DNA of 45,995 bases from Limisphaerales bacterium (GTDB taxonomy: Bacteria; Verrucomicrobiota; Verrucomicrobiia; Limisphaerales; JADLHS01): positions 1 to 45,995 of the forward strand of contig JADLHS010000162.1 in the NCBI GenBank assembly GCA_020848635.1. The letters are read 5' to 3'. Below, piece by piece: positions 8,723 to 16,299 of this stretch (positions are counted from its first letter, which is position 1; every line of letters begins with the position of its first letter). Both the position numbers and the translations under genes were made by a program. The notes below the pieces were generated by a model that worked only from the letters and a program-made list of their open reading frames with translations, had not been told where the DNA came from and made no database searches.

Positions 8723-9634
8723 TCAGCCCGCTATGATCTTGCCCAGCCGTTCGCTGAGGTCGTGCAAGCCTTCCGGGGTGTCGCCGCCGCCTTGCTCCGT
8801 GATGAGGTAGCCCGAATAGCCTGCCGCCGCTAAGGCTTTGGTGATGCCGGGCCAGTTATTTGCGCCTTCGAGCAGCGGCACGTTGAAACCTTTCCAGACG
8901 TCACCCGACCGCATGGCCCGGTCGCGACTGTACTCCTTGATGTGAACCCGATTGATGTGCTTGCCTAACGCATTGATCCAGACGATGGGGTCACCGTAGC
9001 GGATGATGTTGCCACAATCAAAATGCCAGCCGACCCAAGGGCTGTTAATCTCGTCGAGGTAGCGCACGGCCTGATCCTCGGTCGTGATGAAATTATTCCA
9101 GACGTTTTCGATGGAGATCTTCACCCCCAGTTCCCCGGCCAGCGGAATTGCCAGCCGGATTTGTTCGATGGAGCGTTTCCAACAATCTTCGAAGCTGACC
9201 TCCTGGTTCACGATCCCCGGTACCAGCAAGACCGATCCGGCGCCGTAGGCCTTGGCGTCCCGCAGGGTTTGCTGCAAATCAGCCAGGCCCTCCGCCCGCA
9301 CCTTTGGGTCGGGGTTCGACAGCGGCAATTTCCAATGCCGCTCGCAGCATACACTCGGAATCTCCAAGCCCGCTTCGTCGCGCGCCTTGAGCACCGCAGC
9401 TTGATCCATGCGCCCCATCATTTCGGCGCCGTCAAAGCCGGCGGCTTTAATCGCTTTCATCTTGTCGGCCACCGAGCCTTTACCGCCGACGGTGCCCCAC
9501 ATGATGCCCTTTTTGAAATGGCCGGCTGCCAAAGGCTTTTCCTCGGCCGCGAACGATTGTGGGCCAAGGGCGGCGAGGGCAGCCACCGCGCCGGCGGTCT
9601 TCAGAAACTCACGACGAGCAACAAGGTTTTTCAT
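8723..9634 (-). CDS. Exported sugar phosphate isomerase/epimerase-type TIM barrel protein
   Basis: 303 residues. The N-terminus has a twin-arginine signal (RREFLKTAGAVAALAALG, cleavage likely near SFAAEE). The mature part is an AP-endonuclease-2/xylose-isomerase-like TIM barrel (hydroxypyruvate isomerase type): IKAAGFDGAEMMG, KISIENVWN, WVGWHFDCGNIIRYGDP, RVHIKEYSR and LITEQGGGD supply the Glu, Asp, His and Glu positions that bind divalent metal in the family. Substrate is unknown. It is 32 bp downstream of a Tat-exported Gfo/Idh/MocA oxidoreductase on the same strand, a pairing common in Planctomycetes/Verrucomicrobia for sugar or cyclitol oxidation. Confidence 0.88.
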   Translation of the reverse strand: MKNLVARREFLKTAGAVAALAALGPQSFAAEEKPLAAGHFKKGIMWGTVGGKGSVADKMKAIKAAGFDGAEMMGRMDQAAVLKARDEAGLEIPSVCCERHWKLPLSNPDPKVRAEGLADLQQTLRDAKAYGAGSVLLVPGIVNQEVSFEDCWKRSIEQIRLAIPLAGELGVKISIENVWNNFITTEDQAVRYLDEINSPWVGWHFDCGNIIRYGDPIVWINALGKHINRVHIKEYSRDRAMRSGDVWKGFNVPLLEGANNWPGITKALAAAGYSGYLITEQGGGDTPEGLHDLSERLGKIIAG

Positions 9635-9666
9635 GGTATGTAGGTGATGGGGCGTTGAACCGATGG

Positions 9667-10980
9667 CTAGTTAAGTTTGGTAAAGCCCGGGATCGCCATG
9701 GGCGCCACGGGGAGTTTCATGTTCCAGTCGAGCGTTTCGGGGACGAGCCGATCCTTTGAATTCAGCGCGTCTTCCCAGGTGACTTCCTGCCCGGTATAGG
9801 CAGCCATGCGACCCATGAGGGCCAGCAGCGTGCTGCGGGCCATCCACTCGCCGTCGTTGTGCGCGGCGCCGGCGCGGATGCTGGCGAAAAGTTCGTTGTG
9901 TTCCTGCTGATACATGTCGGTGTTCGGCCCGCGATACTTCCAGTTTTCCTTGCCGCGGATAATTGGCGCCTGCCAACCCGGGATTTTCCCGAAGCCCGCC
10001 GCGCCCATCAGGTAATCGGAATTCTCGTTGGCGCAATTGCTGATCTGGCGCTGGCCGAGAAACGCGCGCACGTCATCCGGATATTCGTAGGTGACGAACA
10101 TGTGGTCGAAAATGTTGCCCTCGTGGTTGGGGGTCTGGCGTCCGCCCACGGCCACCGCCTTGAGCGGCGCCACATCCTTCATGGCCCAGGCAATTTTGTC
10201 CACGCTATGCACGGCCTGCTCGACCAGTCCGTCGCCGGAGAGCCAGGTGAAATTATACCAGTTCCGCAACTGCCACTCGAGATCGCCCATGTCCTTGGCT
10301 CGCGCGCTCGCCGGTGGCATGGGCTTGACCTGACCGGTGTAATACGTCGCGTAAACGGCGCGGAGATCCCCGATCGCGCCGTCGTGGATGCGCTTGTAGA
10401 ATTCGCGCCGGGCCCCCTCATAGCGCCAGCAGAAGCCGGTGACGAGCGAAAGGCTCTTCTCCTTCGCCAGCTTGGCGGAGGCGAGTACCGACCGCACGCC
10501 GGGTGAATCGGTGGCCACAGGCTTCTCACAGAAGATGTGTTTGCCCGCTTCCACGGCGGCTTTCAAATGGACCGGGCGAAAGCCGGGCGGGGATGCCAGT
10601 AGCACCACGTCCACCCCGCTAGCAATAACTTTTTGGTAAGCATCCAAACCAACAAAGCAATGGTCCGGTGCCACTTTGACCTTGTCCGCGAGTTCCTTTT
10701 CGCCTTGGAGGGATTTCAAGCTGCTCTGTAGAGCTTCCGGAAAGGCATCGCCCATCGCCGTGAGGATGACATTCTTATCCGCCTTCAACGCTTGCGCCGC
10801 CGCACCGGAGCCACGGCCGCCACAGCCGACGAGCCCGATGCGCAGGGTGTCGGAGTTGGCCGCCGCCATCAGATTTCCCGAGAGGATCGCCGGCGCGGCG
10901 AGGGCTGCGCTGAACGTGGCGGAAGTCTTGATAAAATCGCGGCGGGTTTGAGATGGGGATGAACTATTGTTCGTAATCAT
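9667..10980 (-). CDS. Tat-exported Gfo/Idh/MocA family NAD(P)-dependent oxidoreductase
   Basis: 437 residues from the ATG at 10980; an ATG three codons upstream at 10989 is equally possible. The open frame continues to 11226 but that part looks non-coding. Tat signal: TRRDFIKTSATFSAALAAPAIL. N-terminal Rossmann fold LRIGLVGCGGRGSGAA, followed by HIFCEKPVATD, the conserved EKP motif with the catalytic lysine. The C-terminal half is the family's alpha/beta domain (LEWQLRNWYNFTWLSGDGLVEQAVHSVDK contains the expected His). It oxidises a sugar or cyclitol hydroxyl; substrate not readable. It is first gene of a two-gene operon with the isomerase. Confidence 0.92.
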   Translation of the reverse strand: MITNNSSSPSQTRRDFIKTSATFSAALAAPAILSGNLMAAANSDTLRIGLVGCGGRGSGAAAQALKADKNVILTAMGDAFPEALQSSLKSLQGEKELADKVKVAPDHCFVGLDAYQKVIASGVDVVLLASPPGFRPVHLKAAVEAGKHIFCEKPVATDSPGVRSVLASAKLAKEKSLSLVTGFCWRYEGARREFYKRIHDGAIGDLRAVYATYYTGQVKPMPPASARAKDMGDLEWQLRNWYNFTWLSGDGLVEQAVHSVDKIAWAMKDVAPLKAVAVGGRQTPNHEGNIFDHMFVTYEYPDDVRAFLGQRQISNCANENSDYLMGAAGFGKIPGWQAPIIRGKENWKYRGPNTDMYQQEHNELFASIRAGAAHNDGEWMARSTLLALMGRMAAYTGQEVTWEDALNSKDRLVPETLDWNMKLPVAPMAIPGFTKLN

Positions 10981-10989
10981 GCGTCGCAT

Positions 10990-11374
10990 AGTAAATTGCT
11001 TGGCAACCGCGTCAAGCTCGGCGCGGCGCGGCGGCGGCGGCCGCGAACATGCGACGCCTTTCGCTGCCACAACCGCCTCGCCCTCCCGCCGGCATTGCTT
11101 CTGGGAGCAAACTTGGAGGCTTATGAATGATTGAAATGCATGACCCAGGTCAAAACCCTCGTAGGCGGGCGCGGGCATGCTTTCGGCGAGCTCAGATATG
11201 ATAATTTGAAGCCAATCGTATGACAATCAAAGTCACGACCTCCCTCGGTCGCACAACGCCTGCCCCAACGGCCCTGCTAAACGCTGGGTTCACTTTGTTC
11301 ACGCGTGTGGTGGCGACCGGAGCCGCCGCATTTTACCGGTAGCGCCAACTTGCCTGTCCGATTAGCCTCACGGT
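10990..11374. other. Intergenic region between divergent operons
   Basis: About 385 bp. It must hold the promoters for the Gfo/Idh/MocA operon (left) and the DGC-protein operon (right). A TATGATAAT stretch at 11197-11205 could be a plus-strand -10, with no good -35 beside it. I saw no FNR-type palindrome here and no RNA gene. Confidence 0.35.
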
Positions 11375-11800
11375 ATGAACCCCCAGTCGCCAGATGCTGC
11401 TCCGCCCGATCCGGCCAAACCGTTCACGGTGGTCTATGCCTGTTCGGGTGGTTCCGACGCCGGCGAGTTGGCCGACCGTATTGCACGTCAACTGACACGC
11501 GAAGGCGGCGCCCAAATGGCTTGCCTGGCTGGTATCGGCGGCCAGGTTAACAACCTGGTCGCGAAAGCCGAGTCGGCCCCGTGCATCCTCGTGATTGACG
11601 GTTGTCCGTTGGCTTGTGGCCAACGGACGCTGGAACGGGCGGGCTTCAATCGGTTTGCCCACCTCGGGCCGCACGACCTCGGCTTTCGGAAAGGTTCGTG
11701 TGGCGTGGCGGAGGCGACTATTTCTGTGGGCGTCACGGCCGCCATGAAGATTATTCTGCGTTCCGACGTCAGCCTTAAACGCAATGATTCCATTCAATAA
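11375..11800 (+). CDS. Putative zinc-binding DGC-domain protein
   Basis: 141 residues. Matches the DGC-domain family (named after its Asp-Gly-Cys motif): YACSGGSDAGELADRIARQL near residue 22, MACLAGIGG near residue 49 and VIDGCPLACGQRTLE near residue 74. The four cysteines in those motifs would bind metal; the family is described as putative zinc-binding and its biochemistry is unknown to me. It occurs often beside denitrification or NO-stress genes, and here it starts the respiratory cluster. It overlaps the following DUF2249 gene by 17 bp, so the two are probably translationally coupled. Confidence 0.85.
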   Translation: MNPQSPDAAPPDPAKPFTVVYACSGGSDAGELADRIARQLTREGGAQMACLAGIGGQVNNLVAKAESAPCILVIDGCPLACGQRTLERAGFNRFAHLGPHDLGFRKGSCGVAEATISVGVTAAMKIILRSDVSLKRNDSIQ

Positions 11801-12026
11801 ATTCAAACGTTTCGACGTGCGCGACCGGTTGCGCAACGGGATTGAGCCATTTCTGGAAATTTTCCAGCGGGTGAATGCGTTGCAGCCGGATGAGGGCCTT
11901 ATCATCGTCGCCCCGTTTCTGCCGTCCCCCCTCATTGAAAAACTCGGCAGCGAGGGCTTCGTTTCCAAAGTTGAGCGCGGCGTGGGCGGCGACTGGATTG
12001 TTTATTTTTGGCGTGCCCCGGTTTAG
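11784..12026 (+). CDS. DUF2249 domain protein
   Basis: 80 residues, a single DUF2249 domain: FDVRDRLRNGIEPFLEIFQRVNAL, DEGLIIVAPFLPSPLIEKLGSEGF, then a terminal Trp strand GGDWIVYFW. TusA/SirA-like small alpha/beta fold by family; its biochemical role is unknown. The usual motif reads LDVRE with a Glu or Gly; here it is DVRDRLRNG. It sits between the DGC protein (17-bp overlap) and the Crp/Fnr regulator (10 bp on). DUF2249 proteins recur three times in this cluster. Confidence 0.8.
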   Translation: MIPFNKFKRFDVRDRLRNGIEPFLEIFQRVNALQPDEGLIIVAPFLPSPLIEKLGSEGFVSKVERGVGGDWIVYFWRAPV

Positions 12027-12036
12027 GCTTCCGCTT

Positions 12037-12756
12037 ATGCCCAACAACCTTGCGGAACTCAAACGGATCGGCCTGGTCAACACGCTGCGCAGTTGCCGGT
12101 TGTTTACGGGTTTGCCCTTGCCCGACCTGGAGAATATCGCTGCCATCACGATCTCCAAAGCGTTGGCCAAGGATGAATATCTTTTTCATGAAGGCGGCCC
12201 GGCCCATGGGTTTTACATTGTCCAATGCGGTGCGGTCAATGTGCACCGCGTCAGCGCGGGCGGCAAGGAGCAGGTCATTCATGTTTTCCGCGCAGGCGAA
12301 TCCTTCGCCGAAGTGGCGCTCGCCACGGCGACCGGTTATCCCGCCGATGCGCGGGCGCTCGAAGCGACGCAGGTTTTGCTCCTGCAAAAGGACGGCATCC
12401 TTGCCTTGCTCAAGCGGCAGCCGGAACTGGCGTTGCGCATGTTGGGTTCGATGAGCAGCCATTTGCGCGTGTTGGTTAGCCAGCTCGAAGACCTCACGCT
12501 CAAGGACGTCGAAACGCGCCTGGCCAACTGGCTTGTGAAACGTTGTCCCGACCCGCGAAGTGAACAACCGGTGCGCATTGAACTGGCGATGGCCAAGCGC
12601 GTGCTGGCGGCGGAGTTGGGCACGGTCAGCGAAACCTTTTCCCGCACGCTGGCCAAGTTCCGCGAGCAACAGCTTCTGACGGTCAAAGGCAAGGTTGTCA
12701 CCCTCACCTCGCCGGCCAGACTGCACGCGTTGCTCCGGCGAAATTTGGGGGAGTGA
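12037..12756 (+). CDS. Crp/Fnr family transcriptional regulator (Dnr-like)
   Basis: 239 residues from the ATG at 12037. Cyclic-nucleotide-binding-type beta barrel (LFTGLPLPDLENIAAITISK, YLFHEGGPAHGFYIVQCGAV, FRAGESFAEVALATATGYPADARALE), a dimer helix (LALRMLGSMSSHLRVLVSQLEDL), and a C-terminal winged helix with recognition helix GTVSETFSRTLAKF. The E-x-x-S-R pattern is the one FNR uses to read TTGAT half-sites. It lacks the N-terminal cysteine cluster of oxygen-sensing FNR and most resembles the Dnr/NnrR branch, which responds to NO through heme; heme use here is inference. Three matching boxes lie in the neighbouring promoters, so it probably controls the flanking operons. Confidence 0.9.
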   Translation: MPNNLAELKRIGLVNTLRSCRLFTGLPLPDLENIAAITISKALAKDEYLFHEGGPAHGFYIVQCGAVNVHRVSAGGKEQVIHVFRAGESFAEVALATATGYPADARALEATQVLLLQKDGILALLKRQPELALRMLGSMSSHLRVLVSQLEDLTLKDVETRLANWLVKRCPDPRSEQPVRIELAMAKRVLAAELGTVSETFSRTLAKFREQQLLTVKGKVVTLTSPARLHALLRRNLGE

Positions 12757-12812
12757 GCTGGCGATTGTGTTTTCCGAAACGGATAACCGGTCGCCACCGG
12801 TTCTTCGAATCC

Positions 12813-12826
12813 TTGATTTGAGTCAA
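12813..12826. promoter_or_regulatory. FNR/Dnr-type box 1, before the cupin gene
   Basis: TTGATTTGAGTCAA, a near-perfect TTGAY-N4-RTCAA palindrome. Its centre is 29.5 bp before a weak -10-like CATTGT at 12849-12854, the spacing of a class II activator site at -41.5. On that reading the transcript would begin at or next to the cupin ATG (12861). Confidence 0.75.
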
Positions 12827-12860
12827 ACCGTGCGTCCCGCGCCCGTGGCATTGTGGGGGC

Positions 12861-13199
12861 ATGAGTGAAAAGCCTTTGATAGATCCGGCGAACGGAAAAG
12901 TTGTTTCGCTGGCGGGAGAAACCCGGTTTGCGCCCAACGGCATTGTGAGTCGGACGCTTCTGCGTACCGAGAACTCCCGCGTGGTCCTGTTCGGCTTTGC
13001 CGAAGGCCAGGAACTGACCGAACACACCTCCACGCAGCACGCCACGATTCAAATCTTGTCGGGTCAGTGTGATTTTTCGCTGGCGGGCAAGCCGCACGCG
13101 CTCAAGGCCGGCGACCTCCTCTACCTGCCGCCGAATCTGCCGCACGCCGTGAAAGCGACCACCCAATTCTCGATGCTGTTGACCTTTTCCAAGCCGTAG
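12861..13199 (+). CDS. Single-domain cupin protein
   Basis: 112 residues forming one RmlC-like cupin barrel. Motif 1: HTSTQHATIQILSGQCDFSLAGK. Motif 2: LKAGDLLYLPPNLPHAVKA. The metal-ligand positions are only partly occupied (H-x5-H and a late H, with GQ where a Glu ligand is usual), so it could be a sensor or a weakly metal-binding protein. The ATG at 12861 follows GGGGG. It stands alone between an FNR-type box upstream and a second one downstream. Cupins of this type recur beside NO and nitrite genes; function unproven. Confidence 0.85.
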   Translation: MSEKPLIDPANGKVVSLAGETRFAPNGIVSRTLLRTENSRVVLFGFAEGQELTEHTSTQHATIQILSGQCDFSLAGKPHALKAGDLLYLPPNLPHAVKATTQFSMLLTFSKP

Positions 13200-13229
13200 C
13201 GAGGTGGTCATCAGGCGTTTGGAAATCTT

Positions 13230-13243
13230 TTGACTTGGATCAA
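13230..13243. promoter_or_regulatory. FNR/Dnr-type box 2, before the cytochrome operon
   Basis: TTGACTTGGATCAA. Its centre is 30.5 bp before TAGAAT (13267-13272), which fits a class II FNR promoter with a start near 13278. The first gene begins at 13321. Confidence 0.85.
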
Positions 13244-13320
13244 ATCCGTTGGGGGCGGTGGGCGCATAGAATTAGTTCAGTCGTTGGAGTTGGGTGTTCG
13301 GAATTATCGAATTTAACCGC

Positions 13321-14091
13321 ATGAAGTTCACCCGCACATTCGCATCGCGAAACAGAGTCGCCCTGCTCGTGCTCTTGATGGGCACTGGTGTGGGCGGATT
13401 GCTCTGCGTCCGTGGCGCGGGCGAGGTGGGAACTCCGAAGACGAATGCCCCGGCGCCAACGCTGGTATCCCAAAGTGCGACTTTGCCCGTGTTGCCAATT
13501 GTGGCCCGGCTCGCCGCCGCGCAACCGCCGGTGGGTTTGCCGACGGATACGCATCTCGACAAAACCCCGCCGCGCAAGACCAAGAGCCTCGATCTGGTGA
13601 AGAACGGCTGGACCTACAACTGCATGGAGTGTCACAAGCTGCTCCCCGCGCGGTGGCAATATGACCGTCCGCTTAACGAGCATCAGGACATCAATCTCGA
13701 ACACGGCAACAATCGGTTCTGCCTAAACTGCCATCACGCCACGAATCGCAATGCGTTCGTGGACTACGACGCATCGGAAATCGCACAAGCCGACGTGGTG
13801 TTGCTGTGTGCGAAATGCCACGGCACTACGTATCGCGATTGGAAGGCGGGCGTGCATGGGCGCGCCAATGGCTTCTGGAACGCGGACCTAGGCGAAAAGA
13901 CGAAACTCCGCTGTATCCAATGCCACGATCCGCATCATCCGAAGTTTCAGGCCATGAAACCGCTGCCGCCATTGCGCTATCCGGGGCGCGCCGTGCAGAG
14001 CGACGAAGCCGCCACCCAATCCCACACCACCGAGCCAACTCACGCTAACTCCAGCCCTGCGGGCGTCGCGGCCAAACCCCACACACCATGA
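13321..14091 (+). CDS. Periplasmic tetraheme c-type cytochrome
   Basis: 256 residues from the ATG at 13321; an upstream in-frame ATG at 13294 is less likely. The N-terminal signal or anchor helix (NRVALLVLLMGTGVGGLLCV) is followed by a P/A-rich linker and four heme-binding motifs: CMECH (residue 101), CLNCH (134), CAKCH (163) and CIQCH (198). Extra histidines (ECHK, NCHHA, CHDPHHP) could be distal ligands. The tail after about residue 210 is Ser/Thr/Pro-rich. It is first of the FNR-controlled operon and its stop overlaps the next start by 4 bp. It probably shuttles electrons between the Fe-S/NrfD pair and the octaheme protein; this is inferred from context. Confidence 0.9.
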   Translation: MKFTRTFASRNRVALLVLLMGTGVGGLLCVRGAGEVGTPKTNAPAPTLVSQSATLPVLPIVARLAAAQPPVGLPTDTHLDKTPPRKTKSLDLVKNGWTYNCMECHKLLPARWQYDRPLNEHQDINLEHGNNRFCLNCHHATNRNAFVDYDASEIAQADVVLLCAKCHGTTYRDWKAGVHGRANGFWNADLGEKTKLRCIQCHDPHHPKFQAMKPLPPLRYPGRAVQSDEAATQSHTTEPTHANSSPAGVAAKPHTP

Positions 14092-15062
14092 GCCACGAAC
14101 CGCAAGATACCGTCAGTCCGAAGACCATTGAGCAGGTTTATCAGCCGATGAAGCGCCGCACGTTTCTGAAGGGTACCGCCGCCGCGATGGTGGGCATGGC
14201 CGGATTGGTGGCCGCGTTGAAACCGTTGCTCGCGCTGGAGCGCGGGGAGATCACGATTGATGATCTGCTCCAGAAACATTATCGCCAGCTCACGCCTGAG
14301 GACTTGCAGCGCATCATGCAGTCGCTCGAGGCCAAGTGTCAGCAGGAATACGGCGTGCGCCCGACGATCCGCGATCTCAAGCCCCTGGACGGCGTCGAGT
14401 TTGGTTATGCACTGAACCTTACGCGCTGCATCGGTTGCCGCAAATGCGCCCACGCCTGTGTCGCGGAGAACAATCAGTCGCGCGACGACGCGAACGACAT
14501 TGAGATGTCCTACATCCGCGTGCTCGAGATGAAGAAGGGCTCGATTAATCTCGAAACCTCCACGGCCTTTTACGATCCGGAAACCGTGCCGCAGAAGGAC
14601 AAGTATTACATGCCGGTGCAATGCCATCAGTGCGCGGAGTCGCCCTGCACGAAGGTTTGCCCGGTGCAAGCCACGTGGCCGGAGAAGGACGGGGTGATTG
14701 TGGTGGATTACAACTGGTGCATCGGCTGCCGCTATTGTATGGCCGCGTGTCCGTACGATGCGCGGCGTTTCAACTACAAGAAGCCGACGATCAAGCCGGA
14801 ACAGATTAATCCGAATCAGAATTACCTTAGCAACCGCCTACGACCCAAAGGCGTGGTGGAAAAATGCACGTTCTGCCTGCAACGCACTCGCGCCGGCAAA
14901 TATCCCGCCTGCCTCGAAGTCTGCCCGACGGGCGCGCGGGTGTTCGGCAACCTACTCGATCCGAACAGCGAGATTAACTACATCCTGAACAATAAGCGCG
15001 TTTACATCCTCAAGGAGGACGTCGGCACGCAACCGCGCTTCTACTACTTCTTCGACAAATGA
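14088..15062 (+). CDS. Tat-exported four-cluster Fe-S electron-transfer subunit (TtrB/DsrO/NrfC type)
   Basis: 324 residues. Twin-arginine signal KRRTFLKGTAAAMVGMAGL near residue 21. Four [4Fe-4S] sites are visible: CIGCRKCAHAC near residue 116, CHQCAESPCTKVCP near 180, CIGCRYCMAACP near 212, and a CTFC pair with a final CLEVCP. This is the periplasmic ferredoxin-like subunit that pairs with NrfD-type membrane proteins in tetrathionate, polysulfide, DsrMKJOP and Nrf systems. It overlaps both neighbours by 4 bp (ATGA), so it is made in step with the tetraheme cytochrome and NrfD. It should pass electrons between the membrane quinol site and the cytochromes. Confidence 0.93.
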   Translation: MSHEPQDTVSPKTIEQVYQPMKRRTFLKGTAAAMVGMAGLVAALKPLLALERGEITIDDLLQKHYRQLTPEDLQRIMQSLEAKCQQEYGVRPTIRDLKPLDGVEFGYALNLTRCIGCRKCAHACVAENNQSRDDANDIEMSYIRVLEMKKGSINLETSTAFYDPETVPQKDKYYMPVQCHQCAESPCTKVCPVQATWPEKDGVIVVDYNWCIGCRYCMAACPYDARRFNYKKPTIKPEQINPNQNYLSNRLRPKGVVEKCTFCLQRTRAGKYPACLEVCPTGARVFGNLLDPNSEINYILNNKRVYILKEDVGTQPRFYYFFDK

Positions 15063-16285
15063 GGGATTACGTCACATTCCTGTTCCGCGTCTGGCGGCTC
15101 TCCTGGCAGGGGAGTTGGAAATTCTACGCGTGGATGACGCTCTTGAGCGTGGTGTCGCTCGTGGGGTTGAACGCCTACGCGCACCAGTTCGTGGAGGGCC
15201 TGCAAACGTCCAACATGACCAACCAGGTCAGTTGGGGCGCTTACATTGCGAACTTCACCTTTCTAGTCGGCGTAGCCGCGGCGGCGGTGATGCTCGTCAT
15301 CCCGGCGTACATCTACAAAAAGGACTACATGCACGAAGTTGTGTTGTTTGGCGAACTCCTCGCCATCGCCGTCATCGTCATGTGCCTGTTGTTCGTGACG
15401 GTGGACCTCGGCCACCCCGAGCGATTCCATCACATGATTCCGCCGTTTGGCATTTTCAATTTTCCCGGCTCGATTCTTTCCTGGGACGTAATCGTGCTGA
15501 ACGGCTATCTGCTGCTCAATATGCACATCGCGGGCTATCTGCTCTACTGCCGCTACCAACATCGCCAGCCGACCAAGAAGTTCTACATCCCGTTCGTATT
15601 TCTCTCCATTTTGTGGGCGGTGAGCATCCACACCGTCACAGCGTTTCTTTACGTCGGACTGGCGGGACGCGCTTACTGGCATCATCCGCTCGTGCCAGCG
15701 CGTTTCCTGGCGTCAGCGTTCGTGGCCGGTCCGTCGTTGATGATCCTTGCGTTCCAAGTCATCCGCCGCGTGACGCGCTACTACATCGGCGATCAACCCA
15801 TCTTTACCCTCCGCATGATCATGACGGTGGCGATGATCATCAATATGTTCCTGCTCGGCTGCGAATTGTTCACGGAGTTCTACTACCCCACCCAGCATGC
15901 CACCGCCGCGCATTACCTGTATTTCGGTTTACACGGGCATCACGCGTTGGTGCCGTGGATCTGGAGTGCCATGGCGCTCGACTTCGTCGGCTTGGTGCTG
16001 CTCGTTTCGCCCTGGAGCCGACGCATCGTGGGCTTGAACCTCGCCTGCGTGGCGTGCTTCATCGGCATCTGGATTGAGAAAGGCTTCGGCCTCATCATTC
16101 CCGGCTTCGTACCGTCGGCGCTCGGACAAATTGTGGAATACCTGCCGTCGCGCAATGAAACCCTCGTCTGTCTGGGCATCTGGGCGTTTGGCACGCTGAT
16201 GTTTTCATGGATGCTGCATGTGGCGATTCCGATCATGAACGGCTCCCTGCGCGCGAATCCGGAACTTTCCTCACCGACCCAATAA
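15059..16285 (+). CDS. NrfD/PsrC-type integral membrane quinol-interacting subunit
   Basis: 408 residues with about ten hydrophobic helices. Family features: WGAYIANFTFLVGVAAAAVMLV in an early helix pair, then VDLGHPERFHHMIP, close to the DLGRP-type motif of NrfD/DsrP proteins, and late helices around FGLIIPGFVP. These subunits exchange electrons with menaquinol or ubiquinol and carry no heme of their own. The 4-bp overlap with the Fe-S gene supports a complex. By general layout it is closest to the DsrP-like end of the family; finer placement needs a tree. Confidence 0.92.
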   Translation: MRDYVTFLFRVWRLSWQGSWKFYAWMTLLSVVSLVGLNAYAHQFVEGLQTSNMTNQVSWGAYIANFTFLVGVAAAAVMLVIPAYIYKKDYMHEVVLFGELLAIAVIVMCLLFVTVDLGHPERFHHMIPPFGIFNFPGSILSWDVIVLNGYLLLNMHIAGYLLYCRYQHRQPTKKFYIPFVFLSILWAVSIHTVTAFLYVGLAGRAYWHHPLVPARFLASAFVAGPSLMILAFQVIRRVTRYYIGDQPIFTLRMIMTVAMIINMFLLGCELFTEFYYPTQHATAAHYLYFGLHGHHALVPWIWSAMALDFVGLVLLVSPWSRRIVGLNLACVACFIGIWIEKGFGLIIPGFVPSALGQIVEYLPSRNETLVCLGIWAFGTLMFSWMLHVAIPIMNGSLRANPELSSPTQ

Positions 16286-16299
16286 CCCAATCACAATCT

